Part shown: piece by piece, positions 14,212 to 21,500 of the stretch
How the letters are laid out: each line of letters opens with the position of its first letter
Position numbering within the stretch: the first letter of the stretch is position 1
Virus record (IMG/VR): IMGVR_UViG_3300024348_000193
Location: 1 to 27,708 of that record
DNA length: 27,708 bases
Direction: 5' to 3' (one strand)
Source: a virus
Made by a program: the position numbers and the translations under genes
The notes under the pieces: model-generated
Told to the model about the DNA's origin: nothing
The model's input: only the letters and a program-made list of their open reading frames with translations
The model's database searches: none

Positions 14212-17200
14212 ATGGCAAATTTAAATTTAAGAAAAAACCTTAACCAAGCATTAAGTTTCACACAGTTAGATGGTAACTTTGAGTACTTGGAAAGTGTTGA
14301 CGTGTCGTTGGCGTCTGTTGTTACCGCAGCTGACTCATCGTTGTCAACTAGAGTTTCTGCTGAAGAAGTAGCTAGAGCAAGTGCCGACACTTCTATCGAA
14401 GCTGTTATTTCAGCTAACGAATTAGCTAATGATTCAGCTGACGCTTCATTAACCGCAAGAATCTCTGCTGAAGAGGTTGCAAGAGCTTCTGCCGATACTT
14501 CTATCGTAGCTGTTATCTCTGCAAACGCATCTGCTGACGATTCATTAGAATTAAGATTATCTACTGAAGAAGTAGCTCGTGCATCTGCCGACACATCTAT
14601 CGTTAACTACGTTGATGGTGAAATGTCTGCTGAGGAATCTGCAAGAATTTCTGGTGACGCATCTTTAACTACAAGAGTTTCAACTGAAGAGTCTGTAAGA
14701 GAAAGCGCTGATGATTCATTAGAGGTTAAAATCTCTACTGATATTTCAGCCGCAAATTCTTCTAACGCTTCTGCTGATGCTTCATTAACAGCTAGAATTT
14801 CTGCTGAGGAGATTGCTAGAGCTGATGCTGATTCATCTATCGTAGATGCCTATGTTTCTGCTGACGCTTCTTTAGAATTAGCTTATGTTTCTGCTGACAC
14901 ATCTATCGTTAACTACGTTGACGCTGAAATGTCTACAGAAGAATCTGTAAGAGAAAGCGCTGATACTTCATTAACTACAAGAGTATCTAACGAAGAAGTT
15001 GCTAGAGCTTCTGCTGACACTTCAATCGTTGCATTGATCTCAGGTAATGCTTCTGCTGATGATTCATTAGAATTAAGATTATCTACCGAGGAAACTGCTA
15101 GAGCATCTGCTGACACATCTATCGTAACTTACTTAGATGCTGAAATGTCTACAGAAGAATCTGTAAGAGCTTCTGCTGATGCATCAATAATGGTTGTTGT
15201 TGATAACAATAAATCAGTACTTGACGTTGCTGATGCTTCATTGACAACAAGATTGTCTAACGAAGAGGTTGCAAGAGCTTCTGCTGATACGTCAATCGTT
15301 AACTATGTTGACGCTGAAATCTCTGCTGAGGAATCCGCAAGAATTTCTGGTGATGCATCTTTAACTACAAGAGTTTCAACTGAGGAATCTGTAAGATCTT
15401 CTGCTGACGCATCTTTAGCAACTAAAATTTCAACTGATATTTCAGCTGCAAATTCTTCTAATGCTTCTGCTGATGCTTCATTAACAGCTAGAATTTCTGC
15501 TGAGGAATCTGTAAGATTATCTACAGATGATGAATTATTTCAATACACTACTGATCAGGTTTATGCTGAGACATTAAACAGAGAGTCTGCTGATACTTCA
15601 TTAACAACTAGATTGTCTAACGAAGAGTCTGTAAGAACAAGTGCTGATGCATCTATCGTGACAGCTTATACAGCTGCTGATTCAACTGAAGCTTCTATTA
15701 GATTATCTGCTGATACTTCTATCGTAGCGTTGATTTCTGGTAATGCTTCTGCTGATGATTCATTAGAGGCTAGATTATCCGCTGAGGAAGTTGCTCGTGC
15801 ATCTGCTGATACTTCAGTTGTTGCTTATGTTGACGCTGAAATGTCTACAGAAGAATCTGCAAGAATTTCTGGTGATGCTTCATTGACAACAAGATTGTCT
15901 AACGAAGAGTCTGTAAGAGAAAGTGCTGATTTATCTATGTATACTGCTTTAGATAACGATATTGCAGCTGAAGAGTCTGGAAGAATTTCTGGTGATGCTT
16001 CATTGACAACAAGATTGTCTAACGAAGAGTCTGTAAGAGAATCTGCTGATGATTCATTGGAGGTTAAAATCTCTACTGATATTTCTGCTGCTAATTCTTC
16101 TAATGCTTCAGCTGATGCCTCATTAGCTACTAGAATTTCAACTGAAGAGTCTGTAAGAACGAGTGCTGACGCATCATTAGCTACCGCTATTGGTGATGAA
16201 GAACAAGCTAGAATTACTGCCGTTTCAAACGAAGCTTCTTTAAGAGTGTCTGCTGACGATTCAATCGTTGCATTGATCTCAGGTAACGCTTCTGCTGATG
16301 ATTCATTAGAAACTAGATTGTCTAACGAAGAGTCTAACAGAGCTTCTGCTGATACTTCAGTTGTTGCTTATTTAGACGCTGAAATGTCTACAGAAGAATC
16401 TGTAAGAGCTGCTGCTGACGCATCTTTAGAGGTTAGATTGTCTAACGAAGAAGCTACTAGAGAATCTGGGGATAATGATTTATATCAGTACATCGATACT
16501 GAGATGTCTACAGAAGAATCTGTAAGAGCAAGCGCTGATACGTCAATCGTTAACTATGTTGATGCTGAAATGTCTACAGAAGAATCTGTAAGAGCTGCTG
16601 CTGACGCATCATTAACTACAAGAGTATCTAACGAGGAGTCTGTAAGAACTTCTGCTGATGCTTCTATCGTAGCATTGATCTCAGGTAATGAATCCGCAAA
16701 TGATTCTGCTGACGCTTCTTTGACAACTAGATTGTCTAACGAAGAGTCTGTAAGAGCAAGCGCTGATACTTCAATTGTTAACTTTATTAACAACGAGGTT
16801 TCAATTTTAGAAGATGCTGACGCTTCTATCGTAGATGCTTATGTTTCTGCTGACGCTTCTTTAGAATTAGCTTACACATCTGCTGATACTTCATTAACAA
16901 CTAGATTGTCTAACGAAGAGTCTGTAAGAACTTCTGCTGATGCTTCTATCGTAGCATTGATCTCAGGTAATGAATCTGCAAATGATTCAGCTGATACTTC
17001 ATTAACTACAAGAATTTCTGCTGAGGAATCTGTAAGAGCAAGCGCTGATACATCATTAGCTAACTTGATCGCAGCTAACAACCAGTTAGATATCAATGGT
17101 CAAGTATTAGACTTAGCTGACGAAACTTTAACTATCGAAGGCACTAGCCAAGAAGTTATGGTTGACACATCTTTCGATGGTAATGGTAATGTTACAATTA

Positions 17201-17652
17201 CTGTTGGTCTTGAGGATACTATCTTCGTAGACACTAACGGTGAGCACACAGGTAACGTTGTTCCAGAAGTTTACAGAGATACAATGAAGACAGTATACAA
17301 CGGTGGTAACTTCGGTTCAGCGACTGGTACTGTAACTGTAACAGGTGAATTAAATAATATCGTTGTTATCGATGCTGCTATCGTAACTGCTGGTGTTATT
17401 GATTTAACTGGTGTTGTTGCTGGTACTTTAACTCACTTCGTGGTTAAGGACTTAGCTGGTAATAGCACTGGTTCTTCTACTGTAACACTTAAATTCGCTG
17501 CCGTATATGGTAACCCTTACGGTAATGTTGATTTAGTATTACAAGAAGGTGAGGCTGCTCAAATCTACATGATCGGTACTGGTCAAGGTTTAGTATTGTC
17601 TCTAAACAAAGCTGTTACTTATGTAACTGAATATCCATCAGATTTGAAATAA
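14212..17652 (+). CDS. Giant repetitive phage fibre protein
   Basis: A 1146-residue protein. The first 30 residues (NLRKNLNQALSFTQLDGNFEYLE) resemble the N-terminal attachment region of phage tail fibres. Residues about 35-950 are an almost unbroken array of 14-18-residue units of the form SADxSLTTRLSNEESVRx, rich in S, A, D and E, predicted to form a long trimeric coiled stalk. Residues about 955-1146 are a beta-rich tip (NGQVLDLADETLTIEG, then VVIDAAIVTAGVIDL). By type it is a long tail or head fibre; a homotrimer is inferred. The nucleotide sequence is also repetitive. A strong terminator follows. It may share a transcript with the J-domain gene. Confidence 0.85.
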   Translation: MANLNLRKNLNQALSFTQLDGNFEYLESVDVSLASVVTAADSSLSTRVSAEEVARASADTSIEAVISANELANDSADASLTARISAEEVARASADTSIVAVISANASADDSLELRLSTEEVARASADTSIVNYVDGEMSAEESARISGDASLTTRVSTEESVRESADDSLEVKISTDISAANSSNASADASLTARISAEEIARADADSSIVDAYVSADASLELAYVSADTSIVNYVDAEMSTEESVRESADTSLTTRVSNEEVARASADTSIVALISGNASADDSLELRLSTEETARASADTSIVTYLDAEMSTEESVRASADASIMVVVDNNKSVLDVADASLTTRLSNEEVARASADTSIVNYVDAEISAEESARISGDASLTTRVSTEESVRSSADASLATKISTDISAANSSNASADASLTARISAEESVRLSTDDELFQYTTDQVYAETLNRESADTSLTTRLSNEESVRTSADASIVTAYTAADSTEASIRLSADTSIVALISGNASADDSLEARLSAEEVARASADTSVVAYVDAEMSTEESARISGDASLTTRLSNEESVRESADLSMYTALDNDIAAEESGRISGDASLTTRLSNEESVRESADDSLEVKISTDISAANSSNASADASLATRISTEESVRTSADASLATAIGDEEQARITAVSNEASLRVSADDSIVALISGNASADDSLETRLSNEESNRASADTSVVAYLDAEMSTEESVRAAADASLEVRLSNEEATRESGDNDLYQYIDTEMSTEESVRASADTSIVNYVDAEMSTEESVRAAADASLTTRVSNEESVRTSADASIVALISGNESANDSADASLTTRLSNEESVRASADTSIVNFINNEVSILEDADASIVDAYVSADASLELAYTSADTSLTTRLSNEESVRTSADASIVALISGNESANDSADTSLTTRISAEESVRASADTSLANLIAANNQLDINGQVLDLADETLTIEGTSQEVMVDTSFDGNGNVTITVGLEDTIFVDTNGEHTGNVVPEVYRDTMKTVYNGGNFGSATGTVTVTGELNNIVVIDAAIVTAGVIDLTGVVAGTLTHFVVKDLAGNSTGSSTVTLKFAAVYGNPYGNVDLVLQEGEAAQIYMIGTGQGLVLSLNKAVTYVTEYPSDLK
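14290..17060 (+). repeat. Tandem coding repeats, unit about 54 nt, inside the fibre gene
   Basis: Most units encode 18 residues around SADxS and SNEESVR. Longer near-duplicates are embedded; for example 16636-16694 matches 16918-16976. The array is prone to recombination and length change. The bias also leaves spurious stop-free frames on the opposite strand (14175-14594, 14913-15116, 16554-16793, 16872-17096). Confidence 0.85.
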
Positions 17653-17675
17653 TCTTAAAACGGATATAAATAATT

Positions 17676-17703
17676 AAGGGTGGAAGAAATTCCACCCTTT
17701 TTT
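17676..17703 (+). terminator. Rho-independent terminator after the fibre gene
   Basis: AAGGGTGGA (17676-17684) pairs with TCCACCCTT (17691-17699) across a 6-nt loop and runs into six T (17698-17703). It lies 23 nt after the stop at 17652. Confidence 0.9.
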
Positions 17704-17725
17704 ATTTTAAATAAATTTTTTTTTA

Positions 17726-18916
17726 TTAATTTAATAAATTTGTTTGCCAGTCATATTTTTTACCATCGATTTCATTTTTTTCAAATAAATTATTAAGTAA
17801 CAATTCGTATTGGCTGATCATTTCTTCATTTTCAATTGTATACCTTTTTAAGATCTCTCGATGTCTAGTGGTGTAATCTTTATCAGACTTTCTTTCTTCA
17901 ATAGCTTTAAGAATTAAATCACCCGCATCCTTTAGTTTGAAGTCTTCATAATAATAACCAATATCTTTACAAAGGTGGGCGTTGTGAACTAAAGGTGTCC
18001 CAAAATAAACAACATCTAAATAGGCGTAATTCAACGCATTTCCCCATTGATTGCAAATTACCAAATCAGCAAAATTAACGAGTACATGGGCGATATTATA
18101 TCTTGAATCAAAAATCATTTTTTTATCCTTATGTGACTTAAAATTCTTAACAATATCAATTAAAGTTTTATTTGTTAAAATTTTACCTGAATTCGTAATA
18201 TTAAATTCTTGGAATATTTCTGGATTTTTTTGATACGCATATTCACAAGCATAGACTAATGGTACGATATTTTTTAAAACGCTGAGGTTTGGTTCGACTG
18301 TGGCTACTTTCCATTTATCAAAAGTTTTATCATCAAAATGAGGACTTGTACCTCTTTTAATATAAACTTCGGCAACCTCTTCTATAAATTTTGGTGACCA
18401 TACAAATGGTACAGATTTAGCTTCACATTTATGTGCAATCTCAAAAAATTGTTGATTATGGAATTCTTGTTGCGGAACCATCCAAATTTCATCAAACAAC
18501 TCTGTTGCAATTACACCATGTTTTGGTGAGTTAGGGTCATCACCATATTTACTAGAGAATAGGACGTCCTCCATATGCATAACAAATGAGTTACCACCTT
18601 TGTAACCAACAATTTTTTTATTACCCCCGCTTTTAAAATACAATAAATCATTTTCAGCTGGTACAGAATCTAATGTGATTAAAACGTCTATCTGATCTTT
18701 TATCTTTTTCCCCCAGGTAATCACATCATAACCTTTAACCCAAGAAATCTCAGCTAATTCTTCATCAGTTAATTTAAAATTGGTGTTTATTATGTAAATC
18801 TCGGTAACCGATTTTATTCTTTTAAAGACATCATAAAGCATAAAACAATTTTGTCTTAGGCCGTTTGAAAATAAAGATTTTTCTTTTTGTATTGTTAATG
18901 TTATTCCTACTCTCAT
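17726..18916 (-). CDS. DUF2827-type glycosyltransferase-like protein
   Basis: A 396-residue protein resembling the DUF2827 family. The N-terminus MRVGITLTI...SNGLRQNCFMLYDVFKRI matches the family's opening (Gly-rich strand, then (W/F)SNG..QN). Family-like motifs follow: VDVLITLDSVP-type strand, GNSFVMHMEDVLF, FDEIWMVPQ and VPFVWSP. The C-terminal half (CNQWGNALNYAYLDVVYFGTPLVHN) resembles the donor-sugar side of GT-B glycosyltransferases. Phages use such enzymes to modify virion proteins, DNA or host glycans; which applies here is unknown. It is a single gene on the minus strand, separated by terminators and by 54 nt from the HNH gene upstream. A TATAAATA sequence lies 6 nt before the ATG. 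Confidence 0.75.
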   Translation of the reverse strand: MRVGITLTIQKEKSLFSNGLRQNCFMLYDVFKRIKSVTEIYIINTNFKLTDEELAEISWVKGYDVITWGKKIKDQIDVLITLDSVPAENDLLYFKSGGNKKIVGYKGGNSFVMHMEDVLFSSKYGDDPNSPKHGVIATELFDEIWMVPQQEFHNQQFFEIAHKCEAKSVPFVWSPKFIEEVAEVYIKRGTSPHFDDKTFDKWKVATVEPNLSVLKNIVPLVYACEYAYQKNPEIFQEFNITNSGKILTNKTLIDIVKNFKSHKDKKMIFDSRYNIAHVLVNFADLVICNQWGNALNYAYLDVVYFGTPLVHNAHLCKDIGYYYEDFKLKDAGDLILKAIEERKSDKDYTTRHREILKRYTIENEEMISQYELLLNNLFEKNEIDGKKYDWQTNLLN

Positions 18917-18970
18917 ACTTTTTATTTATAAGTATGATAATACTACGCAAAAACCCACATAAATAAAGAT

Positions 18971-19558
18971 TTATTGGTATTTAATTAGTGTATCAGTAAT
19001 TCTTTCTTTATCTAACTCAAAATGTATTTCTTTATGACAATTAGAGCAAACTAAAATACATTTATCCAGTTCGATTTTTATTTTATCCCAGGATAATACT
19101 TTATATGATGATAAGTGAAAATCCTTTTCCTTTGGGTCATTGTGGTGAAATTCTAACGCACGTATACATTTACTATAACCACATTTAAAACATTCACCCC
19201 CTTTATATTCAACAGCCCTCTCTTTAATTTTTTGTCGGTACGTTTTAACATGATTATAATTACGTTCACGTAATTCCTCATCAGATAATTTAATTCTTTT
19301 ATTATCGGTGTATCTTATAACAGTACTTCTACTAATATTAAACCGCTTAACAACCTCATCTATTGTGTGATTAAGATAATAATCGTTAATTTGGTTAACT
19401 AGCTCATTATCAATAATCGGTTTATTATTACCAATACCGTTTCTAGTACAGTGATAGGAAATTGTCGCTTTTGAACAACCTAATAAGTCTTTAATCTCAT
19501 CATACGTTTTATTCTCACCCCTTAATCTAAGGATCTCTTTTTTTAAACTAACAGTCAT
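18971..19558 (-). CDS. HNH endonuclease with two helix-turn-helix motifs
   Basis: A 195-residue protein. Residues 18-40 and 66-88 look like helix-turn-helix motifs (YDEIKDLLGCSKATISYHC and IDEVVKRFNISRSTVIRY). The C-terminal half is a zinc-binding HNH domain: C123-x2-C126, LEFHHNDP with H138-H139, and CSNCHKEIH with C171-x2-C174 and H175, H179. This type is a common free-standing phage endonuclease. It sits at the downstream edge of the tRNA array, 46 nt from the tRNA-Ile gene, a position typical of mobile endonucleases. TATTTATA lies 19 nt upstream of the ATG. Confidence 0.85.
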   Translation of the reverse strand: MTVSLKKEILRLRGENKTYDEIKDLLGCSKATISYHCTRNGIGNNKPIIDNELVNQINDYYLNHTIDEVVKRFNISRSTVIRYTDNKRIKLSDEELRERNYNHVKTYRQKIKERAVEYKGGECFKCGYSKCIRALEFHHNDPKEKDFHLSSYKVLSWDKIKIELDKCILVCSNCHKEIHFELDKERITDTLIKYQ

Positions 19559-19577
19559 ATTTGTATCATTATATGAT

Positions 19578-19585
19578 TATAAATA
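19578..19585 (-). promoter_or_regulatory. Candidate phage promoter element TATTTATA
   Basis: Minus-strand TATTTATA ending 19 nt before the HNH start at 19558, between that gene and the tRNA-Ile gene. Confidence 0.45.
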
Positions 19586-19604
19586 TGTTCTAAATTCAAA
19601 AAAG

Positions 19605-19676
19605 TTGGCCCACCCAGATTTGAACTGGGAATACATCCTTATCAGGGATGCGTGATAACCGTTTCACTATGGGCCA
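19605..19676 (-). tRNA. tRNA-Ile (GAU)
   Basis: Minus strand. Acceptor TGGCCCA pairs fully with TGGGCCA, discriminator A. Anticodon stem CATCC/GGATG encloses loop CTGATAA, anticodon GAT. T-loop TTCAAAT. No encoded CCA. Last gene of the array in transcription order. Confidence 0.9.
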
Positions 19677-19768
19677 ATATGCAAAATAACCAAATGAGCT
19701 ACAGGACGTTAAACTAAATTTTGCACGATAAACAATATGTGTTTATTGTCGCAAAAACAGGTTTATTG
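19677..19768 (-). pseudogene. Spacer with tRNA 5'-half remnant
   Basis: At 19687-19707 the minus strand reads like a tRNA 5' end and D-arm (TCCTGTAGCTCATTTGGTTA), but no anticodon or T-arm follows. GCAAAAT (19681-19687) and ATTTTGC (19718-19724) form an inverted repeat around it. It looks like a deleted tRNA gene. Confidence 0.45.
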
Positions 19769-19840
19769 TACCCCCAAAGCGATTCGAACGCCTATTTCTT
19801 GATTCGTAATCAAGTGTTCTATCCGTTGAACTATGAAGGT
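19769..19840 (-). tRNA. tRNA-Arg (ACG)
   Basis: Minus strand. Acceptor ACCTTCA/TGGGGGT (two G-U pairs), discriminator A. Anticodon stem CTTGA/TCAAG with loop TTACGAA, anticodon ACG, presumably read as ICG. T-loop TTCGAAT. Confidence 0.88.
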
Positions 19841-19959
19841 AAATAATAGGTCATTGTTACAACATCTTTCACCTACTTTCTTGGCAAGGTCTCCATCATG
19901 GGTTCCGTTAACCGATGTTTATTTTATAACCCCTTACGGAACAAGTGGGGTAACCTATT
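19841..19959 (-). other. Unassigned structured spacer in the tRNA array
   Basis: 119 nt without a tRNA or ORF. GTTCCGT (19902-19908) pairs with ACGGAAC (19936-19942), and ACCCC (19929-19933) with GGGGT (19947-19951); the two pairings interleave. It could be a degenerate gene or a small RNA. Confidence 0.3.
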
Positions 19960-20037
19960 TGGGGTGACTGGTGGGGATCGAACCCACGACCTCTTGAATC
20001 ACAATCAAGCACTCTAACCAACTGAGCTACAGAAACC
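19960..20037 (-). tRNA. tRNA-His (GUG), acceptor stem with two mismatches
   Basis: Minus strand. Anticodon stem CTTGA/TCAAG with loop TTGTGAT, anticodon GTG. The His-specific extra pair G-1:C73 is present and CCA is encoded (19960-19962). Acceptor positions 3 and 4 face C and T, so two of seven pairs are mismatched (GTTTCTG against CAGTCAC). T-arm GTGGG/CCCAC is intact. It may be decaying or need unusual processing. Confidence 0.8.
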
Positions 20038-20043
20038 GTGTTG

Positions 20044-20130
20044 CGGAAGATAGAGGATTCGAACCTCTGGGTCGGTTTCCCGACCAACTCCTTAGCAGGG
20101 AGCCACAATCGACCTCTCTGTCAATCTTCC
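20044..20130 (-). tRNA. tRNA-Ser (GCU)
   Basis: Minus strand. Class II with a long variable arm (TTGGTCGGGAAACCGACC). Acceptor GGAAGAT/ATCTTCC, discriminator G. Loop CTGCTAA, anticodon GCT. Confidence 0.92.
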
Positions 20131-20134
20131 TTGG

Positions 20135-20206
20135 TAGCGAGAGGGAGTTTCGAAATCCCGACCTTTCGGATATGAGCCGAACGCTCTTCCTCTGAGCTAT
20201 CTCGCC
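20135..20206 (-). tRNA. tRNA-Met (CAU), elongator or Ile2 type
   Basis: Minus strand. Acceptor GGCGAGA/TCTCGCT with a G1-U72 wobble, discriminator A, CCA encoded (20132-20134). Loop CTCATAT, anticodon CAT. It lacks the three G-C pairs of initiator tRNA. It could be elongator Met or lysidine-modified Ile(CAU); sequence alone does not decide. Confidence 0.85.
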
Positions 20207-20211
20207 ATTGG

Positions 20212-20282
20212 TTGTCCCGCCAGGACTCGAACCTGGACGACCCGAGTCAAAGTCGGGCGAACTGCCATTATTCTACAGGACA
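20212..20282 (-). tRNA. tRNA-Gln (UUG)
   Basis: Minus strand. Acceptor TGTCCTG/CGGGACA with the U1-A72 pair usual for tRNA-Gln, discriminator A. Stem CCCGA/TCGGG, loop CTTTGAC, anticodon TTG. Confidence 0.92.
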
Positions 20283-20288
20283 TTGTTG

Positions 20289-20370
20289 TGCCAGCAGGTG
20301 GACTCGAACCACCGAACCCGTAAGGGAGCTGATTTACAGTCAGCTGCAATTGCCGCTATGCGATACTGGC
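20289..20370 (-). tRNA. tRNA-Tyr (GUA)
   Basis: Minus strand. Class II with a long variable arm. Acceptor GCCAGTA/TGCTGGC, discriminator A. Stem GCTGA/TCAGC, loop CTGTAAA, anticodon GTA. Confidence 0.92.
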
Positions 20371-20511
20371 AAGTTAGGGAAGAGGAAGATGGTTCAGTGG
20401 ACATCCTCTTTTACGATCGGCATTACTTGGGTGAATACCTGCAAACTCCGATCACACCAGTCAGTATTCACTCTCGAACTATTGATGTGATCATTCCCCG
20501 ATCAACCTTTG
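20371..20511 (-). other. Structured spacer with interleaved inverted repeats
   Basis: 141 nt between tRNA-Tyr and tRNA-Val with no tRNA. GTGAATAC (20431-20438) pairs perfectly with GTATTCAC (20464-20471), and GATCACA (20450-20456) with TGTGATC (20486-20492). The two helices interleave, as in a pseudoknot. GATCGG (20415-20420) can pair with CCGATC at 20448-20453 or 20498-20503. AAGAGG...CCTCTT near 20380-20410 adds a fourth hairpin. Candidate structured RNA. Confidence 0.4.
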
Positions 20512-20584
20512 TACACCCTATAGGACTCGAACCTATGACATCTGCCATGTAAGGGCAGCGCTCTACCAACTGAGCTAAAGGTGC
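20512..20584 (-). tRNA. tRNA-Val (UAC)
   Basis: Minus strand. Acceptor GCACCTT/AGGGTGT, discriminator A. Stem CTGCC/GGCAG, loop CTTACAT, anticodon TAC. T-loop TTCGAGT. Confidence 0.92.
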
Positions 20585-20688
20585 ATGTGTCCCTTCGTAG
20601 GTACTTGCCGTTTCTTAAGTCGACACTTTCCCCGTTGCGTGTTTTATTTAAGTGTACTTCCCTACTGGGATTTGAAGCCAACACATTG
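20585..20688 (-). pseudogene. Spacer with tRNA 3'-half remnant
   Basis: At 20655-20679 the minus strand resembles a tRNA T-arm and 3' acceptor (GGCTTCAAATCCCAGTAGGG), but no matching 5' half, anticodon or full T-stem is present. The rest of the spacer shows nothing recognisable. Confidence 0.35.
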
Positions 20689-20769
20689 TACCCAAAGAGA
20701 GATTCGAACTCTCACGCCTTTCAGCCACGGTTTCTAAGACCGTTATGTCTACCATTCCATCACTCGGGC
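20689..20769 (-). tRNA. tRNA-Leu (UAG)
   Basis: Minus strand. Class II. Acceptor GCCCGAG/TTTGGGT, discriminator A. Stem ACGGT/ACCGT, loop CTTAGAA, anticodon TAG. T-stem GAGAG/CTCTC. Confidence 0.9.
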
Positions 20770-20776
20770 ATTTTAG

Positions 20777-20847
20777 CACGGATACAAGGATTCGAACCCT
20801 GACCAAGAGATTTGGAGTCACTTATGCTACCGTTACACCATATCCGT
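20777..20847 (-). tRNA. tRNA-Trp (CCA)
   Basis: Minus strand. Acceptor ACGGATA/TATCCGT, discriminator G as usual for Trp. Loop CTCCAAA, anticodon CCA. The anticodon stem AGTGA/TCTCT has one T-T mismatch. Confidence 0.87.
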
Positions 20848-20856
20848 GTTTATTTG

Positions 20857-20926
20857 AGTATAAGGTTGGAATCGAACCAACTCCGCAAGTTTTGCAGACC
20901 TGCTGGCCTCCACGACCAACTTATAC
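20857..20926 (-). tRNA. tRNA-Cys (GCA)
   Basis: Minus strand. Acceptor GTATAAG/CTTATAC with U73, the discriminator typical of tRNA-Cys. Loop CTGCAAA, anticodon GCA. Confidence 0.92.
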
Positions 20927-20931
20927 GTTTG

Positions 20932-21006
20932 TGTCCCCGACAGGACTCGAACCTGTGACTCCCTCATTAAAAGTGAGGTGCTCTAAACCAACTGAGCTAC
21001 GAAGAC
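20932..21006 (-). tRNA. tRNA-Lys (UUU)
   Basis: Minus strand. Acceptor GTCTTCG/CGGGGAC, discriminator A. Stem CCTCA/TGAGG, loop CTTTTAA, anticodon TTT. Confidence 0.92.
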
Positions 21007-21111
21007 GTTTTTAGCTCAAAACTAACTAAATTATGGCTCAATTTTTAACCTAAATGAGCTATAAACCCGATATCAATGACCTAAAAGCCCAATATCGGTC
21101 AATTTGAGTTG
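21007..21111 (-). other. AT-rich spacer with D-arm-like fragment and hairpin
   Basis: At 21046-21061 the minus strand reads TAGCTCATTTAGGTTA, close to the D-arm fragment in 19687-19707. CCGATAT (21067-21073) pairs with ATATCGG (21092-21098). No complete tRNA can be folded. Confidence 0.35.
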
Positions 21112-21186
21112 TAGCGTAGACAGGACTCGAACCTGCACTATGTCCTCATCCCAAATGAGGCGGCCTACCAATTGGCCAACTACGCT
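21112..21186 (-). tRNA. tRNA-Pro (UGG)
   Basis: Minus strand. Acceptor AGCGTAG/CTACGCT, discriminator A. Stem CCTCA/TGAGG, loop TTTGGGA, anticodon TGG with G37 as in bacterial tRNA-Pro. Confidence 0.9.
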
Positions 21187-21224
21187 ATTTTAAAATTACC
21201 AATACGTCAAAGAACTATATTCTG

Positions 21225-21300
21225 TCTAGATGGCAAGATTCGAACTTGCGTGCTCCTACGTCCAAGGTAGGTGAGATAGACCTGACTCCTCTACATCTAG
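21225..21300 (-). tRNA. tRNA-Pro-like (UGG), second copy, isotype uncertain
   Basis: Minus strand. Acceptor CTAGATG/CATCTAG, discriminator A; T-stem GCAAG/CTTGC. Stem CCTAC/GTAGG, loop CTTGGAC, so the anticodon reads TGG. A37 instead of G37 and an 11-nt D-loop are unusual for Pro. First gene of the array in transcription order. Confidence 0.78.
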
Positions 21301-21311
21301 TTTTTACCAAC

Positions 21312-21344
21312 AAAAAAAACCCTGAACTTTTCGGTCCAGGGTTT
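21312..21344 (-). terminator. Terminator ending the short transcript upstream of the tRNA array
   Basis: AAACCCTG (21317-21324) pairs with CAGGGTTT (21337-21344), and on the minus strand eight U follow (plus-strand A21312-A21319). It lies 12 nt before the first tRNA, so array transcription must rely on read-through or a local promoter I cannot see. Confidence 0.8.
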
Positions 21345-21374
21345 AAGTTTCTTAGTTTTAGTATAGCTATAACA

Positions 21375-21473
21375 TCATAAGACAACTAGTTCTGAACCAG
21401 GCATAGAGCACGGATACCACTGGCAAATCACCATCGGTTTACTCACTCGGATATGTAGGTTCATATTTTTCAT
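21375..21473 (-). CDS. Possible 32-residue peptide in a self-contained transcription unit
   Basis: An ATG-started frame of 32 codons (begins MKNMNLHIRVSKPMVICQWY, contains two Cys and two Trp/Tyr-rich positions, ends in SELVVL). It is bounded by a good host-type promoter (21501-21531) and a strong terminator (21312-21344), giving a transcript near 180 nt. The frame occupies most of it. No known family. The alternative is a noncoding small RNA that merely contains an open frame. Confidence 0.4.
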   Translation of the reverse strand: MKNMNLHIRVSKPMVICQWYPCSMPGSELVVL

Positions 21474-21500
21474 TTTTATCTTATTGTTATATAATTAGTA

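Noticed and set aside
14290-17060. CRISPR-like array in the fibre gene
   Set aside because: The repeats are contiguous, diverged, in frame and encode protein; there are no unique spacers.
14175-17096. Stop-free minus-strand frames opposite the fibre gene
   Set aside because: They are by-products of the repetitive Ser/Ala/Asp/Glu codons on the plus strand and just mirror the repeat.
18923-18930. Plus-strand TATTTATA upstream of the glycosyltransferase-like gene
   Set aside because: It has the opposite orientation to that gene and lies only 6 nt from its start, so it does not fit the pattern of the other sites.
19908-21014. Several open frames of 60-114 codons in the tRNA region (19908-20108, 20208-20552, 20502-20684, 20581-20802, 20745-21014)
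   Set aside because: They run straight through complete tRNA genes on the opposite or same strand and contain translated T-arm motifs.
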